Shown here one piece after another: positions 17,910-25,555 of a stretch of 64,000 nucleotides of DNA. A model generated the notes under the pieces. That model was not told the origin of the DNA. It saw only the letters and a list, made by a program, of their open reading frames with translations, and did not search any database. The stretch spans positions 2,418,001 through 2,482,000 of the forward strand of contig NZ_CP059733.1 in assembly GCF_000948985.2 (NCBI RefSeq), written 5' to 3'. The translations under genes and the position numbers were made by a program. Source of the stretch: Thalassomonas viridans (lineage in GTDB: Bacteria; Pseudomonadota; Gammaproteobacteria; Enterobacterales; Alteromonadaceae). How positions within the stretch are numbered: the first letter of the stretch is position 1; each line of letters starts with the position of its first letter.

Positions 17910-17986
17910 GGAGTGGTAGTTCAGTTGGTTAGAATACCGGCCTGTCACGCCGGGGGTCGCGGGTTCGAGTCCCGTCCACTCCGCCA
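17910..17986 (+). tRNA. tRNA-Asp(GTC), copy 1
   Basis: 77 nt, full cloverleaf with GTC anticodon in CCTGTCACG, TTCGAGTCC T-loop, 7-bp acceptor stem GGAGTGG/CCACTCC, discriminator G and encoded CCA. Closely resembles E. coli tRNA-Asp. Confidence 0.97.
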
Positions 17987-18012
17987 ATTTAAACCTGTTA
18001 TTGCATCTCTTA

Positions 18013-18089
18013 GGAGTGGTAGTTCAGTTGGTTAGAATACCGGCCTGTCACGCCGGGGGTCGCGGGTTCGAGTCCCGTCCACTCCGCCA
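18013..18089 (+). tRNA. tRNA-Asp(GTC), copy 2
   Basis: Identical 77-nt sequence to copy 1, with encoded CCA, after a 26-bp spacer. Its 5' flank (cttaGGAG) lacks the tcgc found before the other copies. Confidence 0.97.
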
Positions 18090-18135
18090 CCGATGCAAAC
18101 ATATAACAGCTTTTTGTACATGATTAAGATATCGC

Positions 18136-18212
18136 GGAGTGGTAGTTCAGTTGGTTAGAATACCGGCCTGTCACGCCGGGGGTCGCGGGTTCGAGTCCCG
18201 TCCACTCCGCCA
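18136..18212 (+). tRNA. tRNA-Asp(GTC), copy 3
   Basis: Identical 77-nt sequence to copy 1, 46 bp after copy 2. Confidence 0.97.
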
Positions 18213-18257
18213 CATTTTAGTCGCCAATGCATTTGAAAAGTAGTACAGATATATCGC

Positions 18258-18334
18258 GGAGTGGTAGTTCAGTTGGTTAGAATACCGGCCTGTCACGCCG
18301 GGGGTCGCGGGTTCGAGTCCCGTCCACTCCGCCA
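18258..18334 (+). tRNA. tRNA-Asp(GTC), copy 4
   Basis: Identical 77-nt sequence to copy 1, 45 bp after copy 3; flank tatatcgc is shared with later copies. Confidence 0.97.
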
Positions 18335-18421
18335 CATTCCTCTATGCTTCTTTCGGGTTTGTTTATCAAACTATCCAAGGTTTTGAGAATCCATAAAATC
18401 TCTAATGTAAAGCTATATCGC

Positions 18422-18498
18422 GGAGTGGTAGTTCAGTTGGTTAGAATACCGGCCTGTCACGCCGGGGGTCGCGGGTTCGAGTCCCGTCCACTCCGCCA
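18422..18498 (+). tRNA. tRNA-Asp(GTC), copy 5
   Basis: Identical 77-nt sequence to copy 1, 87 bp after copy 4. It begins a duplicated 145-bp unit. Confidence 0.97.
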
Positions 18499-18566
18499 CC
18501 TTGCTTTACCTGGTTATGGGAGCCAGCGCCGTTACCGGTAAAATCTCAAACGTAAAGTTATATCGC

Positions 18567-18643
18567 GGAGTGGTAGTTCAGTTGGTTAGAATACCGGCCT
18601 GTCACGCCGGGGGTCGCGGGTTCGAGTCCCGTCCACTCCGCCA
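18567..18643 (+). tRNA. tRNA-Asp(GTC), copy 6
   Basis: Identical 77-nt sequence to copy 1, 68 bp after copy 5. Confidence 0.97.
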
Positions 18644-18711
18644 CCTTACTTTACCTGGTCATGAGAGCCAGTACTGTTACCGGTAAAATCTCAAACGTAA
18701 AGCTATATCGC

Positions 18712-18788
18712 GGAGTGGTAGTTCAGTTGGTTAGAATACCGGCCTGTCACGCCGGGGGTCGCGGGTTCGAGTCCCGTCCACTCCGCCA
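18712..18788 (+). tRNA. tRNA-Asp(GTC), copy 7
   Basis: Identical 77-nt sequence to copy 1, 68 bp after copy 6. Confidence 0.97.
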
Positions 18789-18884
18789 CCTTACTTTACT
18801 CAGGTTACCCTTTTCTTACAGGTAATTTTTCGGAGCTGAGAACCGGAACTTTCTCAAGTGAAACTCAGCACAAGTAGATATCGC

Positions 18885-18961
18885 GGAGTGGTAGTTCAGT
18901 TGGTTAGAATACCGGCCTGTCACGCCGGGGGTCGCGGGTTCGAGTCCCGTCCACTCCGCCA
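18885..18961 (+). tRNA. tRNA-Asp(GTC), copy 8
   Basis: Identical 77-nt sequence to copy 1, 96 bp after copy 7; last of the array. No convincing intrinsic terminator is seen before the chemoreceptor stop at 19045. Confidence 0.97.
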
Positions 18962-19044
18962 CTTTTACTTAAATTCACCGTCTTCTTTCTTTATGCTCTT
19001 TACCTTCAAGTAAGCTCAATCTCGATATATTTTGTCCCTTACTT

Positions 19045-21093
19045 TTAGTTTTGTTCGATACCCTGTTCGCTGAAGTTTTTCAGTTGCGTGGATGCATCAT
19101 GGATCACTGTGATATTTCTGTTGATTTCTTCACAGGTGGAACTTTGCTCTTCCACTGCGGTTGCGACCTGCATCATGTGGTCGCTGATGCTGTCTATCAT
19201 TTCGGTCACCCGGACTAAAGAGCTGTTGGCTTCTTCTGTGCGGTCAACACTGCGTTTGGTTCTTTCCAGGCCATTTTCAACGATAGTCACAGAGCTGCTG
19301 ACGTTATTTTCCAGCTGGCGGATCAAATCATTGATTTCTTCCGTGGAGTCGCGGGTTTTTGCCGCCAGGTTGCGTACTTCGTCGGCTACTACGGCAAAGC
19401 CGCGTCCCTGTTCGCCGGCACGGGCCGCTTCGATAGCGGCATTTAATGCCAGCAAATTGGTTTGTTCGGCGATCATATTGATCACGTCGACTATCTGGTT
19501 GATGTTTTCGCTGCTGGCGGCCACCTTGCCTATGGCCTGACTTGCCGAACCTATCTCCCGGGATAAGGTCTGAACTTCATCCAGGGCGCCCGATAATTGT
19601 CCCTGCACTTCCTTGACCGAACTTGCCGCCTGATGGGCACTGTCGGCGGATTCAGTCGCCAGGTTGGCAACTTCACTAACGGTTGCTGACATCTGGTTCA
19701 TTGAGGAGGCAACATTTTCTATTTCGATACTCTGGGTCTGGATACTGGTATTGATTTGATCCGAGCGGGCAGTGACCGCCTGCTCTATTTCCCGGCGACG
19801 TTGTGACATGCTGTTAATAGACTCCGCCACTGAGTCCTGCTCGCTGCGCTTTTCCATGCTGACGCCAAAATCACCGCCGGCAATAGCGCCGCATAAACTG
19901 CATATTTTACTGTAGGATTCCGTGACTTTGTCCAGGCTTTCTTCCATCGCATCTATCTCATCGTGCATTTGAGACTGGCAGGCGGTATGGCCCGATAAGT
20001 CACCTACGGCAACATGCTCGGCTTTGATCATGGCCGATTTCACCCGTTTGCTGATGGAGTTGATAAACCATAAAGACAAGGCGATAAGGATGGCCAGGCC
20101 GATGGCGGCTATAATAATCGTTTGGATTAATTGCCCTTTAATCTCCCCCAGGACCTGTTGCTCCGACTCTCTCAGTACCAACAGCCATTCGCCTGTAGGG
20201 ATTAATTTGCCGGCAAAATAATAGGCCTTGTTATCCAGGGGATCCCGGGTCAGCTCCAATAAATCCTGCTCCCGTTTTTGATAAAAACGGCCCAGTAACT
20301 CGGCATAAGCCGTTACGGAAACTTCTTTGGTATTTAGTTGTACAGTCGCCAGCGTACTTGCGATAAAGCGTCCGCCGCGGCTGAGTAAAAATAAATCCCG
20401 TCCGGTTTCTTTTTTGATTTCCGCCAGTAAGCCGTCAATGGCGTCAAGGGCTCTGTCAACACCGCCTATGCCGGTAAACCGACCGTTGCGGCTGATGGGA
20501 TAAACCTGCTCTACGATCATTTTCCCCTGGTACACGTAAGGTTCGGTAACCAGAACCTGGGCTTGCTTTGATTTTTCAAATTGTTCTTTTAAGCCGCCGT
20601 AATAAAGGCTGGTTTCCATATCAACCAACGGAGTGACCACAGCGTTATTGTTGTCGTCAAGATACCAGTAGGGCAGGTAGCGTCCCTGCTCGTCAGTGCT
20701 TTTACCGGCCGTGTCTGAATTTTTAAATTTTTCGTCCTGGCCGTCGGCATCGGGTTCATAGCCAAAATAGGCTCCGGTAAATTCCGGGTGTTCTGCCAGT
20801 ACCCGCCGGGCAAAATCGCTGGATTGTTTGCGGTTGCCAAACAGTGCCTCTTCTTGTGCCAGTACCATTAATTTAGCGGTATTGACGGCCTTGTCGTTGC
20901 GGCGCTGTATTTCAAGGGCAATTTTATCTACCGAGAGCCTGAGTATTTTTTCGGCATTATCCCTTGCCGATGAGAAGGAATTGCTGGCATTAATGATGAC
21001 AATCAGGGCGGTAATACCTATGGCCGGCAAAATTAATTTCAGGATAATCCGGCCTTTGAGGCTGGAAAAGAAGGCTATCTCGTCTGTTAACAT
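19045..21093 (-). CDS. Methyl-accepting chemotaxis protein with periplasmic Cache-type sensor
   Basis: 682 aa. TM1 lies at about residues 15-35, followed by a periplasmic region of roughly 290 residues with dCache-like features ([42 protein letters not shown]), TM2 near residues 330-350, HAMP, and a cytoplasmic coiled coil with the kinase-contact tip [19 protein letters not shown] and [15 protein letters not shown]. Role: senses a small ligand and controls the CheA/CheW array. dCache receptors often bind amino acids or carboxylates, but the ligand is not readable here. Monocistronic. Confidence 0.92.
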   Translation of the reverse strand: MLTDEIAFFSSLKGRIILKLILPAIGITALIVIINASNSFSSARDNAEKILRLSVDKIALEIQRRNDKAVNTAKLMVLAQEEALFGNRKQSSDFARRVLAEHPEFTGAYFGYEPDADGQDEKFKNSDTAGKSTDEQGRYLPYWYLDDNNNAVVTPLVDMETSLYYGGLKEQFEKSKQAQVLVTEPYVYQGKMIVEQVYPISRNGRFTGIGGVDRALDAIDGLLAEIKKETGRDLFLLSRGGRFIASTLATVQLNTKEVSVTAYAELLGRFYQKREQDLLELTRDPLDNKAYYFAGKLIPTGEWLLVLRESEQQVLGEIKGQLIQTIIIAAIGLAILIALSLWFINSISKRVKSAMIKAEHVAVGDLSGHTACQSQMHDEIDAMEESLDKVTESYSKICSLCGAIAGGDFGVSMEKRSEQDSVAESINSMSQRRREIEQAVTARSDQINTSIQTQSIEIENVASSMNQMSATVSEVANLATESADSAHQAASSVKEVQGQLSGALDEVQTLSREIGSASQAIGKVAASSENINQIVDVINMIAEQTNLLALNAAIEAARAGEQGRGFAVVADEVRNLAAKTRDSTEEINDLIRQLENNVSSSVTIVENGLERTKRSVDRTEEANSSLVRVTEMIDSISDHMMQVATAVEEQSSTCEEINRNITVIHDASTQLKNFSEQGIEQN

Positions 21094-21315
21094 AATAACT
21101 ACCTTAGTTTAAAGCTACATGAGATATTACGGCTTGTTTAAAGATAGTTTATTTAGCGGTAATTCTCCGGCAAAACATGGTTGCTATTAACAGCTCTTAT
21201 CTGGCGCTTGAATTGGTTTATTGAATAACGGATGGGAAGTTGTGCTTTGGGAATAGGGCGGAGCAATTAATGCTGATATCGACTCCGGCCCTTGTTCTTT
21301 TAGCGGGACTTGTCT

Positions 21316-21591
21316 TTAAGTCTGTCGCCTGAGGGAAGACAAACCCTGGTGGAGTTCGTCTATTTTCTCCCGGTAGTCTTTAACCTGGTATTTGAGCCAA
21401 TAGCTGATATGGCCTATGCCCTCACTGGTGTCCGGACTGATGTCATCGGGATCGCGGGTAACGGCGGCGAAAGCATCACAAATAAAGGCGCATTCTTCGC
21501 TGAACTTGTTAAACTCGTCGCAGAGCCTGATGCAGTCGCTCGACAACCGGTTTATTTGCTCCTGGTAATCCGGGGGAATTGAATCAGACAT
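21316..21591 (-). CDS. Unrecognised 91-aa protein with twin CX3C motif
   Basis: No family recognised. The sequence is mostly helical and hydrophilic, with cysteines at 20, 24, 34 and 38 (CIRLC and CAFIC), a CX3C-X9-CX3C layout that puts the thiols on one helix face. Such patterns occur in helical metal- or disulfide-binding proteins such as DUF326/Csp-type copper proteins; the similarity is only in spacing. No signal peptide. The ATG has an excellent SD (AGGGAGG), and the end of the upstream 50-codon ORF overlaps its start by 8 bp, so translation is probably coupled. A TrpR-like operator lies further upstream. Confidence 0.7.
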   Translation of the reverse strand: MSDSIPPDYQEQINRLSSDCIRLCDEFNKFSEECAFICDAFAAVTRDPDDISPDTSEGIGHISYWLKYQVKDYREKIDELHQGLSSLRRQT

Positions 21592-21736
21592 GGTGCCATC
21601 CTCCCTTAAATGTTTGTAGCAGGGCGCTGCCGGGAAAGCGTGGGCTGCTTGCGGACGCAGGTGGGGAGACAGGTATATTTTCTGTTAAAGAAACTTTAAC
21701 CGAGTGAAACTCTGGCATATCATTAGGTGTAGCCAT
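21584..21736 (-). CDS. Small 50-aa ORF, Pro/Ser-rich, coupled to the twin-CX3C gene
   Basis: ATG at 21736 with SD AGAGAGG 8 nt upstream; the stop is at 21584-21586, inside the start of the 91-aa gene. The peptide starts MATPNDMPEFHSVKV, has a PVSPPASASSPRFPGS linker and ends TFKGGWHHV. No cysteine, no membrane span, no family recognised. The good SD and the overlap with the next gene support real translation. It could be a leader peptide, a small partner protein or a peptide precursor; the sequence does not choose. Confidence 0.55.
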   Translation of the reverse strand: MATPNDMPEFHSVKVSLTENIPVSPPASASSPRFPGSALLQTFKGGWHHV

Positions 21737-21773
21737 AATGGATACCTCTCTTGTTTAGTATCTGTTACGGTTA

Positions 21774-21807
21774 GCTTCCTCTGAGTGGTCGGACACTCGG
21801 GGGGAGC
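21774..21807. other. 14-bp stem-loop upstream of the small-peptide unit
   Basis: Read as + strand RNA, 21774-21787 and 21794-21807 pair over all 14 positions (three G-U pairs) around a 6-nt loop GTCGGA. Read as the (-) transcript, the three wobble positions become mismatches. It lies between the TrpR-like operator and the 50-aa ORF. Confidence 0.4.
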
Positions 21808-21832
21808 GCTTCGTGTGTCAACAATGTCTTCT

Positions 21833-21850
21833 GTATTAGTTAACTAATAC
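21833..21850. promoter_or_regulatory. TrpR-like operator
   Basis: GTATTAGTTAACTAATAC is a perfect 18-bp palindrome differing from the classical TrpR operator GTACTAGTTAACTAGTAC by one symmetric base pair. A second, degenerate half (TTAATTAATAC) follows 12 bp away, resembling the tandem arrangement of trp operators. It lies 96 bp upstream of the 50-aa ORF on the (-) strand. No trp gene is nearby, so the regulated target would be the small unit (inference). Confidence 0.6.
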
Positions 21851-22019
21851 CTTAATTAATACCTCCTTTGGTTAAGCTTTTTATCAAGCTCATTAAGTAA
21901 TAGTACAAAATAGCGGATAAATCCGCTTGGGGAGGCATATCATTTTTCGTGGATTTGGAGCTAGTGTATAGATTACTGTACACAAAGAAAACGGTCTGTT
22001 AGCTGGGCTGTAAATTACG

Positions 22020-22052
22020 GAGAAAAAGAAAGGAAAGCCGGGGCTTTCCTTT
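22020..22052 (-). terminator. Rho-independent terminator after hcnC
   Basis: GGAAAGCC/GGCTTTCC stem with a 2-nt loop, then TTTCTTTTTC on the (-) strand, 27 bp after the hcnC-like stop. Confidence 0.8.
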
Positions 22053-22078
22053 GCTTGATTGCGGGTTGGTAATTTTTA

Positions 22079-23338
22079 TTAAACCAGAGCTTGTTCTGCT
22101 TCCTGAACCTGTTCCTGCTCGTTTTCCTGCTCCAGAAAACGGGCGTATTCAAACGGAGTGAGGTCTATATCCAGAGGCTGTCCCCGGTAGAGATCGTTTA
22201 TCAGCTTGCCTGTGATGGCAGAGGTCAATATTCCGGTACGGAAATGGCCGCAGGCATTGATATAACCTTCGGTACCTGCCATTTTCCCCAAAATAGGCAG
22301 TTCATCCGGCGTGCCTGGGCGTAAGCCTGCCCAGCAACGCTTGATGTTCATGTCTTTAAGCTCGGGGATACAGCGCATGGCGCCGTTGGCCAGCTCTTTG
22401 ATTTCCGGCAGGGTATTGGTGGTATCGAAGCCTTTTTCTTCCGTGGTGCTGCCGATCAGCACTTCGCCGTTATCTTTTTGCGCGATATAACAATCCGTGG
22501 TTGAGACGCAGCCTTTAAGAATTTTCGGCAAACGCTCGGACAAGATGATCTGACCTTTGACCGGGGTAACCGGGATACGGGTACCTGTGGCCATCTCGCT
22601 TAATTCGGCGGCCCAGGCGCCCATGGCGTTGATCATAGTATCGCAGTGCAGGGTGCCGGAGTCTGTCACTACGGCGGTGACTTTATTGCCCTGTTTTTCC
22701 ACGCCGGTGACATGGGTTTGTAAAAACAGCTCAACACCGTTTTGCCGCGCGGCTTCCAGGTAGGCTTCGTTCAGGCGGTAGGGGTTGACCTGGTGATCGC
22801 AGGCAAACTCCAGTGCGCCTATGGCATCGGCATTGATATGGGGCTCGTCTACCGCCAGCTCTTCGGCGCTGAGCCAGTTGATTTGCTCCGCCAGCCCCGG
22901 GATTTGCTCGACTATGGAGTCGGCATAGAGCTTATCGAACTTGTCGTACATGATGTATTTCAGGCCGGTTTTTTCGAACTTGAAATCCACCCCGTGCTTG
23001 TCTTTCAGCTCCTGCCATAAGGCCGGATACATGTCGTTGCTTTTTAAGGCAAATTCAAAGAAGCATTCCGGCAGTATATGCGGGCGCATCGGCGGCAGGT
23101 CAACGCCTTCGGCTTCGGCCCTTTGCTGGGTCATTTGTTTAAAAAAAATCACCCCGCAGCCTAAGCCGACCGATTCGCCAATTGCCCACAGGCCGCCGGC
23201 AGAAGCGCGTGAGGCATTGCCGGGCTTTTTATAATCCACCAGGGCGATTTTCAGGTCTTTTTCCCTGCTGAGGAAATAGGCGCAGGCCGCGCCGATGGCG
23301 CCGCCACCGGCGATTACGATATCGTATTGTTTTTTCAT
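22079..23338 (-). CDS. hcnC: Hydrogen cyanide synthase subunit HcnC-like FAD oxidoreductase
   Basis: 419 aa FAD-dependent amine oxidase (DAO superfamily). The N-terminal dinucleotide-binding motif is VIAGGGAIGAACAYFLS. RASAGGLWAIGESVGLGCGV, ALEFACDHQVNP and GHFRTGILTSAITG are blocks I recognise from pseudomonad HcnC. With HcnA and HcnB it would oxidise glycine to HCN and CO2 at the membrane, passing electrons to the respiratory chain. Length and order match the HcnABC set. D-hydroxyproline dehydrogenases and opine oxidases are close relatives and are the main alternative, given the hydroxyproline genes elsewhere here. Start overlaps the hcnB stop (TAATG) with SD GGAGG. Confidence 0.8.
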   Translation of the reverse strand: MKKQYDIVIAGGGAIGAACAYFLSREKDLKIALVDYKKPGNASRASAGGLWAIGESVGLGCGVIFFKQMTQQRAEAEGVDLPPMRPHILPECFFEFALKSNDMYPALWQELKDKHGVDFKFEKTGLKYIMYDKFDKLYADSIVEQIPGLAEQINWLSAEELAVDEPHINADAIGALEFACDHQVNPYRLNEAYLEAARQNGVELFLQTHVTGVEKQGNKVTAVVTDSGTLHCDTMINAMGAWAAELSEMATGTRIPVTPVKGQIILSERLPKILKGCVSTTDCYIAQKDNGEVLIGSTTEEKGFDTTNTLPEIKELANGAMRCIPELKDMNIKRCWAGLRPGTPDELPILGKMAGTEGYINACGHFRTGILTSAITGKLINDLYRGQPLDIDLTPFEYARFLEQENEQEQVQEAEQALV

Positions 23339-24735
23339 TATAATTCCTCCTGATATAATGAAGAAAAGGGCACAGGATCCAACGGGAACCTGGGTTTGAT
23401 TTCTCCAACATCCAGCTGTTTGAGTTCAAAGCGCAACCTGTCCTGGCAATAGCTGTTGCAGGTTTTGCCCTGGCAGTCTCCCATGCCTGCCCGTGTACGC
23501 ATTTTTAATGAGGTGATGTCTTTGACCCCCTGTTCTACCACTTCATCTATCTGGGCGCGGGTGACATTTTCACAACGACAGACAATAGTGTCCGGTTTTA
23601 ATAACGACAACAGGCCCTCCCGGCGTCTGCCGATGCGGTCGAAACCGGCGCGGAAGGCTTTGACTTTATCGAGCAGGTTTTTATAGGGCTTGCCCTTATC
23701 CTTTGCCTGCTCCGGGCTTAGGATATGCAGCTGCCGGGCGATGCCCAATGCCGCGAGGCGGCCTTCCATCATGGCGGCTTCACCGCCTAAAATACCGACG
23801 CTGTCACCGGCGACATAAACATCCGGCCTGCTTGAATGCTGCCAGTCGTCAACCTGGGGTTTTAAACCGCTGAGCTGGCAGTTTTCATGCGACAAATTCA
23901 ATAACTGGGTGAGCTGGTTGCGGGAAACGAAGCCATAGCCGACGGCCACACAGTCAACGTCCAGAGTTTTCTCCGTTCCCTTAATCGGATACCAGTCTTT
24001 GTCGTATTGGGCAACTGTGATGCTGCTTAGGGAGTCCTCGCCGCCGGCGGACACTATTCCCATGCCGTAATGCATGGGAATACCGTTGGTTTTCAGGTAG
24101 GTGAGTAGTCCCACCCCCTCTAACGCCAGCATAGGGCGGTTGAGGAAGGCGAGACTTTCTTTGGCAAAATCCCCTAAGGTACCCGCTTCAAATACGCCGG
24201 TAACATTAACCCCGGCTTTATGGAGCTGGGTGGCTACCAGGGGCAGCAAGGGGCCGGTGCCGACGACCGCCATGCGCTGGCCCGGTCTGACCAGGCCGGA
24301 TTTCAGCTGCAACTGTACGCCGCCAAGCAGCATAACGCCGGGCATTTGCCAGCCGTCAAAAGGCACGCTTCTTTCGTGGCAGCCGGTTGCGACTATCAGT
24401 TGATCATAGGGGATTTCAAAGACTTCATCCTGGTGGCGGGCGAGCAGGGCGCTGTCTCCCGACGGACCCAGCACCCGGGTATTGAGGCGCAATTCGATAT
24501 ATTGCTGATTTTTTTGATAAAGCTCCCGGATATCGGCAATCTTTTGGCAAAGGTTGTCATCCAGGTGGGGCAAGCTGATCGCTTCGCGAAACGGCCCCCT
24601 AAATACCGGACCACCGATCCTGGGGGCTTCATCAATAACAACAGATTTAATGCCAAGCTGGGCTAATTCTGCAGCTGCGGAAATGCCTGCGGTGCCGCCT
24701 CCGACAATTACAACGCCATGCTTAGACTCTGTCAT
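23338..24735 (-). CDS. hcnB: Hydrogen cyanide synthase subunit HcnB-like oxidoreductase
   Basis: 465 aa. An N-terminal FAD Rossmann motif (VVIVGGGTAGISAAAELA), a second nucleotide-binding region (MAVVGTGPLLPLVATQL) and a C-terminal iron-sulfur domain with CRCENVT and a later CQGKTC, the four-cysteine pattern of BFD-like [2Fe-2S] domains found in HcnB and related dehydrogenase subunits. Overlaps hcnA by 4 bp (ATGA) and hcnC by 1 bp, so a stoichiometric complex is expected. Same alternative as hcnC: D-hydroxyproline/opine dehydrogenase alpha subunit. Confidence 0.8.
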   Translation of the reverse strand: MTESKHGVVIVGGGTAGISAAAELAQLGIKSVVIDEAPRIGGPVFRGPFREAISLPHLDDNLCQKIADIRELYQKNQQYIELRLNTRVLGPSGDSALLARHQDEVFEIPYDQLIVATGCHERSVPFDGWQMPGVMLLGGVQLQLKSGLVRPGQRMAVVGTGPLLPLVATQLHKAGVNVTGVFEAGTLGDFAKESLAFLNRPMLALEGVGLLTYLKTNGIPMHYGMGIVSAGGEDSLSSITVAQYDKDWYPIKGTEKTLDVDCVAVGYGFVSRNQLTQLLNLSHENCQLSGLKPQVDDWQHSSRPDVYVAGDSVGILGGEAAMMEGRLAALGIARQLHILSPEQAKDKGKPYKNLLDKVKAFRAGFDRIGRRREGLLSLLKPDTIVCRCENVTRAQIDEVVEQGVKDITSLKMRTRAGMGDCQGKTCNSYCQDRLRFELKQLDVGEIKPRFPLDPVPFSSLYQEEL

Positions 24736-25055
24736 GCCATGCCTCCTTCATCCAGACGGTTGCTCTGAGTATCGATTTCCATACTCGGTTCGATTAAGGT
24801 TTGGCAGGCTTTGACTTTATGCTGGTTGTTGACTTTGACCGTACAGCAATGGCATACACCCATGCCGCAATAGGCTCCCGTAACTTTACCGTGATCGTTT
24901 TTAGTGATAGACCTCTTCCCAACAGCAAATAGCACGCTAAGAATACTTTCTCCAGGGATTCCATCAACTTGAGTGCCATCAACCCATACCGGGATAAATT
25001 GGCCATTAGGTGGGACTACGTCCTGACTTCTCGGTAGTTTTTCCTTACTTTCCAT
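24732..25055 (-). CDS. hcnA: Hydrogen cyanide synthase subunit HcnA-like [2Fe-2S] protein
   Basis: 107 aa, the size of HcnA. A ferredoxin-like domain with CGMGVCHCC (C-x4-C-x2-C) and a later Cys in KVKACQT gives the four ligands of a plant-type [2Fe-2S] cluster. The PGESILSVLFAVG segment is the usual beta-grasp start. First gene of the three-gene operon; a 500-bp AT-rich region separates it from the divergent acyl-CoA dehydrogenase. In pseudomonads hcnA is under ANR (FNR-like) control; only a weak FNR-like sequence is seen here at 25181-25194. Confidence 0.8.
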   Translation of the reverse strand: MESKEKLPRSQDVVPPNGQFIPVWVDGTQVDGIPGESILSVLFAVGKRSITKNDHGKVTGAYCGMGVCHCCTVKVNNQHKVKACQTLIEPSMEIDTQSNRLDEGGMA

Positions 25056-25470
25056 TGGCTTTTCCTTATCGTTAAACAGCCTTACTACTACGCTTGTTCC
25101 TAAACGGGTTAGAAAATAGCGGACAACTGGATAATATTAGATTAAGGATTGAAATCCAACAACTAAAGTTTGGTATTTCTTTGATTTAGGTTAAGGTTAT
25201 TATTGTTTTTAGAGTTTTTGCTTTATTCTTGGGTTTGGCTTTTTACGTTTAAATGCTGTTGATTTTCAATGTTTTGTGTTGTTTTTGTAAAAAATATCGT
25301 CACTTTAAAACATCAAAACTTGTTTAAATAACCATCTTGTTAACATTTTGTAACGTAATCGATGTTAATCTAAAATATCCATTTTTATATTTTGTTTCAT
25401 ATCAGACGCTTATAGATATAGTGCATTAATTTTCGTCAGTGGTCCCCGGGAGGCAGATTTAAGCTTGAAA

Positions 25471-25487
25471 TGGTGGTATGACCAGTT
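25471..25487 (+). promoter_or_regulatory. FadR-like operator
   Basis: TGGTGGTATGACCAGTT contains TGGT-N3-ACCA with a full GACCAGTT right half, matching the gammaproteobacterial FadR box. It overlaps the -35 of the adjacent promoter, the position expected for fatty-acid-relieved repression of a beta-oxidation gene. Confidence 0.65.
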
Positions 25488-25515
25488 GACTTGAGCTGTA
25501 TTCTCGTCACATAAT
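25486..25515 (+). promoter_or_regulatory. Promoter of the acyl-CoA dehydrogenase gene
   Basis: TTGACT (25486-25491), 18-bp spacer, CATAAT (25510-25515), 40 bp before the start codon. The FadR-like box runs into the -35. Confidence 0.55.
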
Positions 25516-25555
25516 AGTTTTTATTTATTCAATTATTTCCGTCAGGGGTCTACAA

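Larger units (their letters stand above)
18422..18711 (+). repeat. Two tandem 145-bp units (tRNA plus spacer)
   Basis: The spacers at 18499-18566 and 18644-18711 are both 68 bp and nearly identical, differing at only a few positions, whereas the other spacers differ in length and sequence. This marks a recent duplication of one tRNA-plus-spacer unit. Confidence 0.85.
25056..25555. other. AT-rich divergent intergenic region between hcnA and the acyl-CoA dehydrogenase
   Basis: No gene seen. The right end holds a FadR-like operator and a promoter for the acyl-CoA dehydrogenase (listed separately). On the hcn side, TTGATTTAGGTTAA (25181-25194) keeps the left half of an FNR box but only 3 of 5 bases of the right half. 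Base composition is clearly lower in GC than the flanking genes. Confidence 0.5.

Noticed and set aside
18344..18686. Two short + strand reading frames across the tRNA array
   Set aside because: They run through tRNA genes and repeat the same translated tRNA segment; no SD and no independent coding signal.
17910..18961. CRISPR-like array (identical repeats separated by varied spacers)
   Set aside because: The repeats are complete tRNA-Asp genes with CCA ends; spacers vary widely in length and two are duplicates. No cas genes are present.
21851..21875. Strong SD (AAAGGAGGT) on the (-) strand near the TrpR-like site
   Set aside because: No start codon at usable spacing and an in-frame stop follows at once, so no gene is supported.
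22079..25055. D-hydroxyproline dehydrogenase (LhpBEF-type) reading of the three-gene operon
   Set aside because: Kept as an alternative only: subunit sizes, gene order and the HcnC blocks fit HCN synthase better, the operon is about 14 kb from the hydroxyproline genes, and it lacks their operator.
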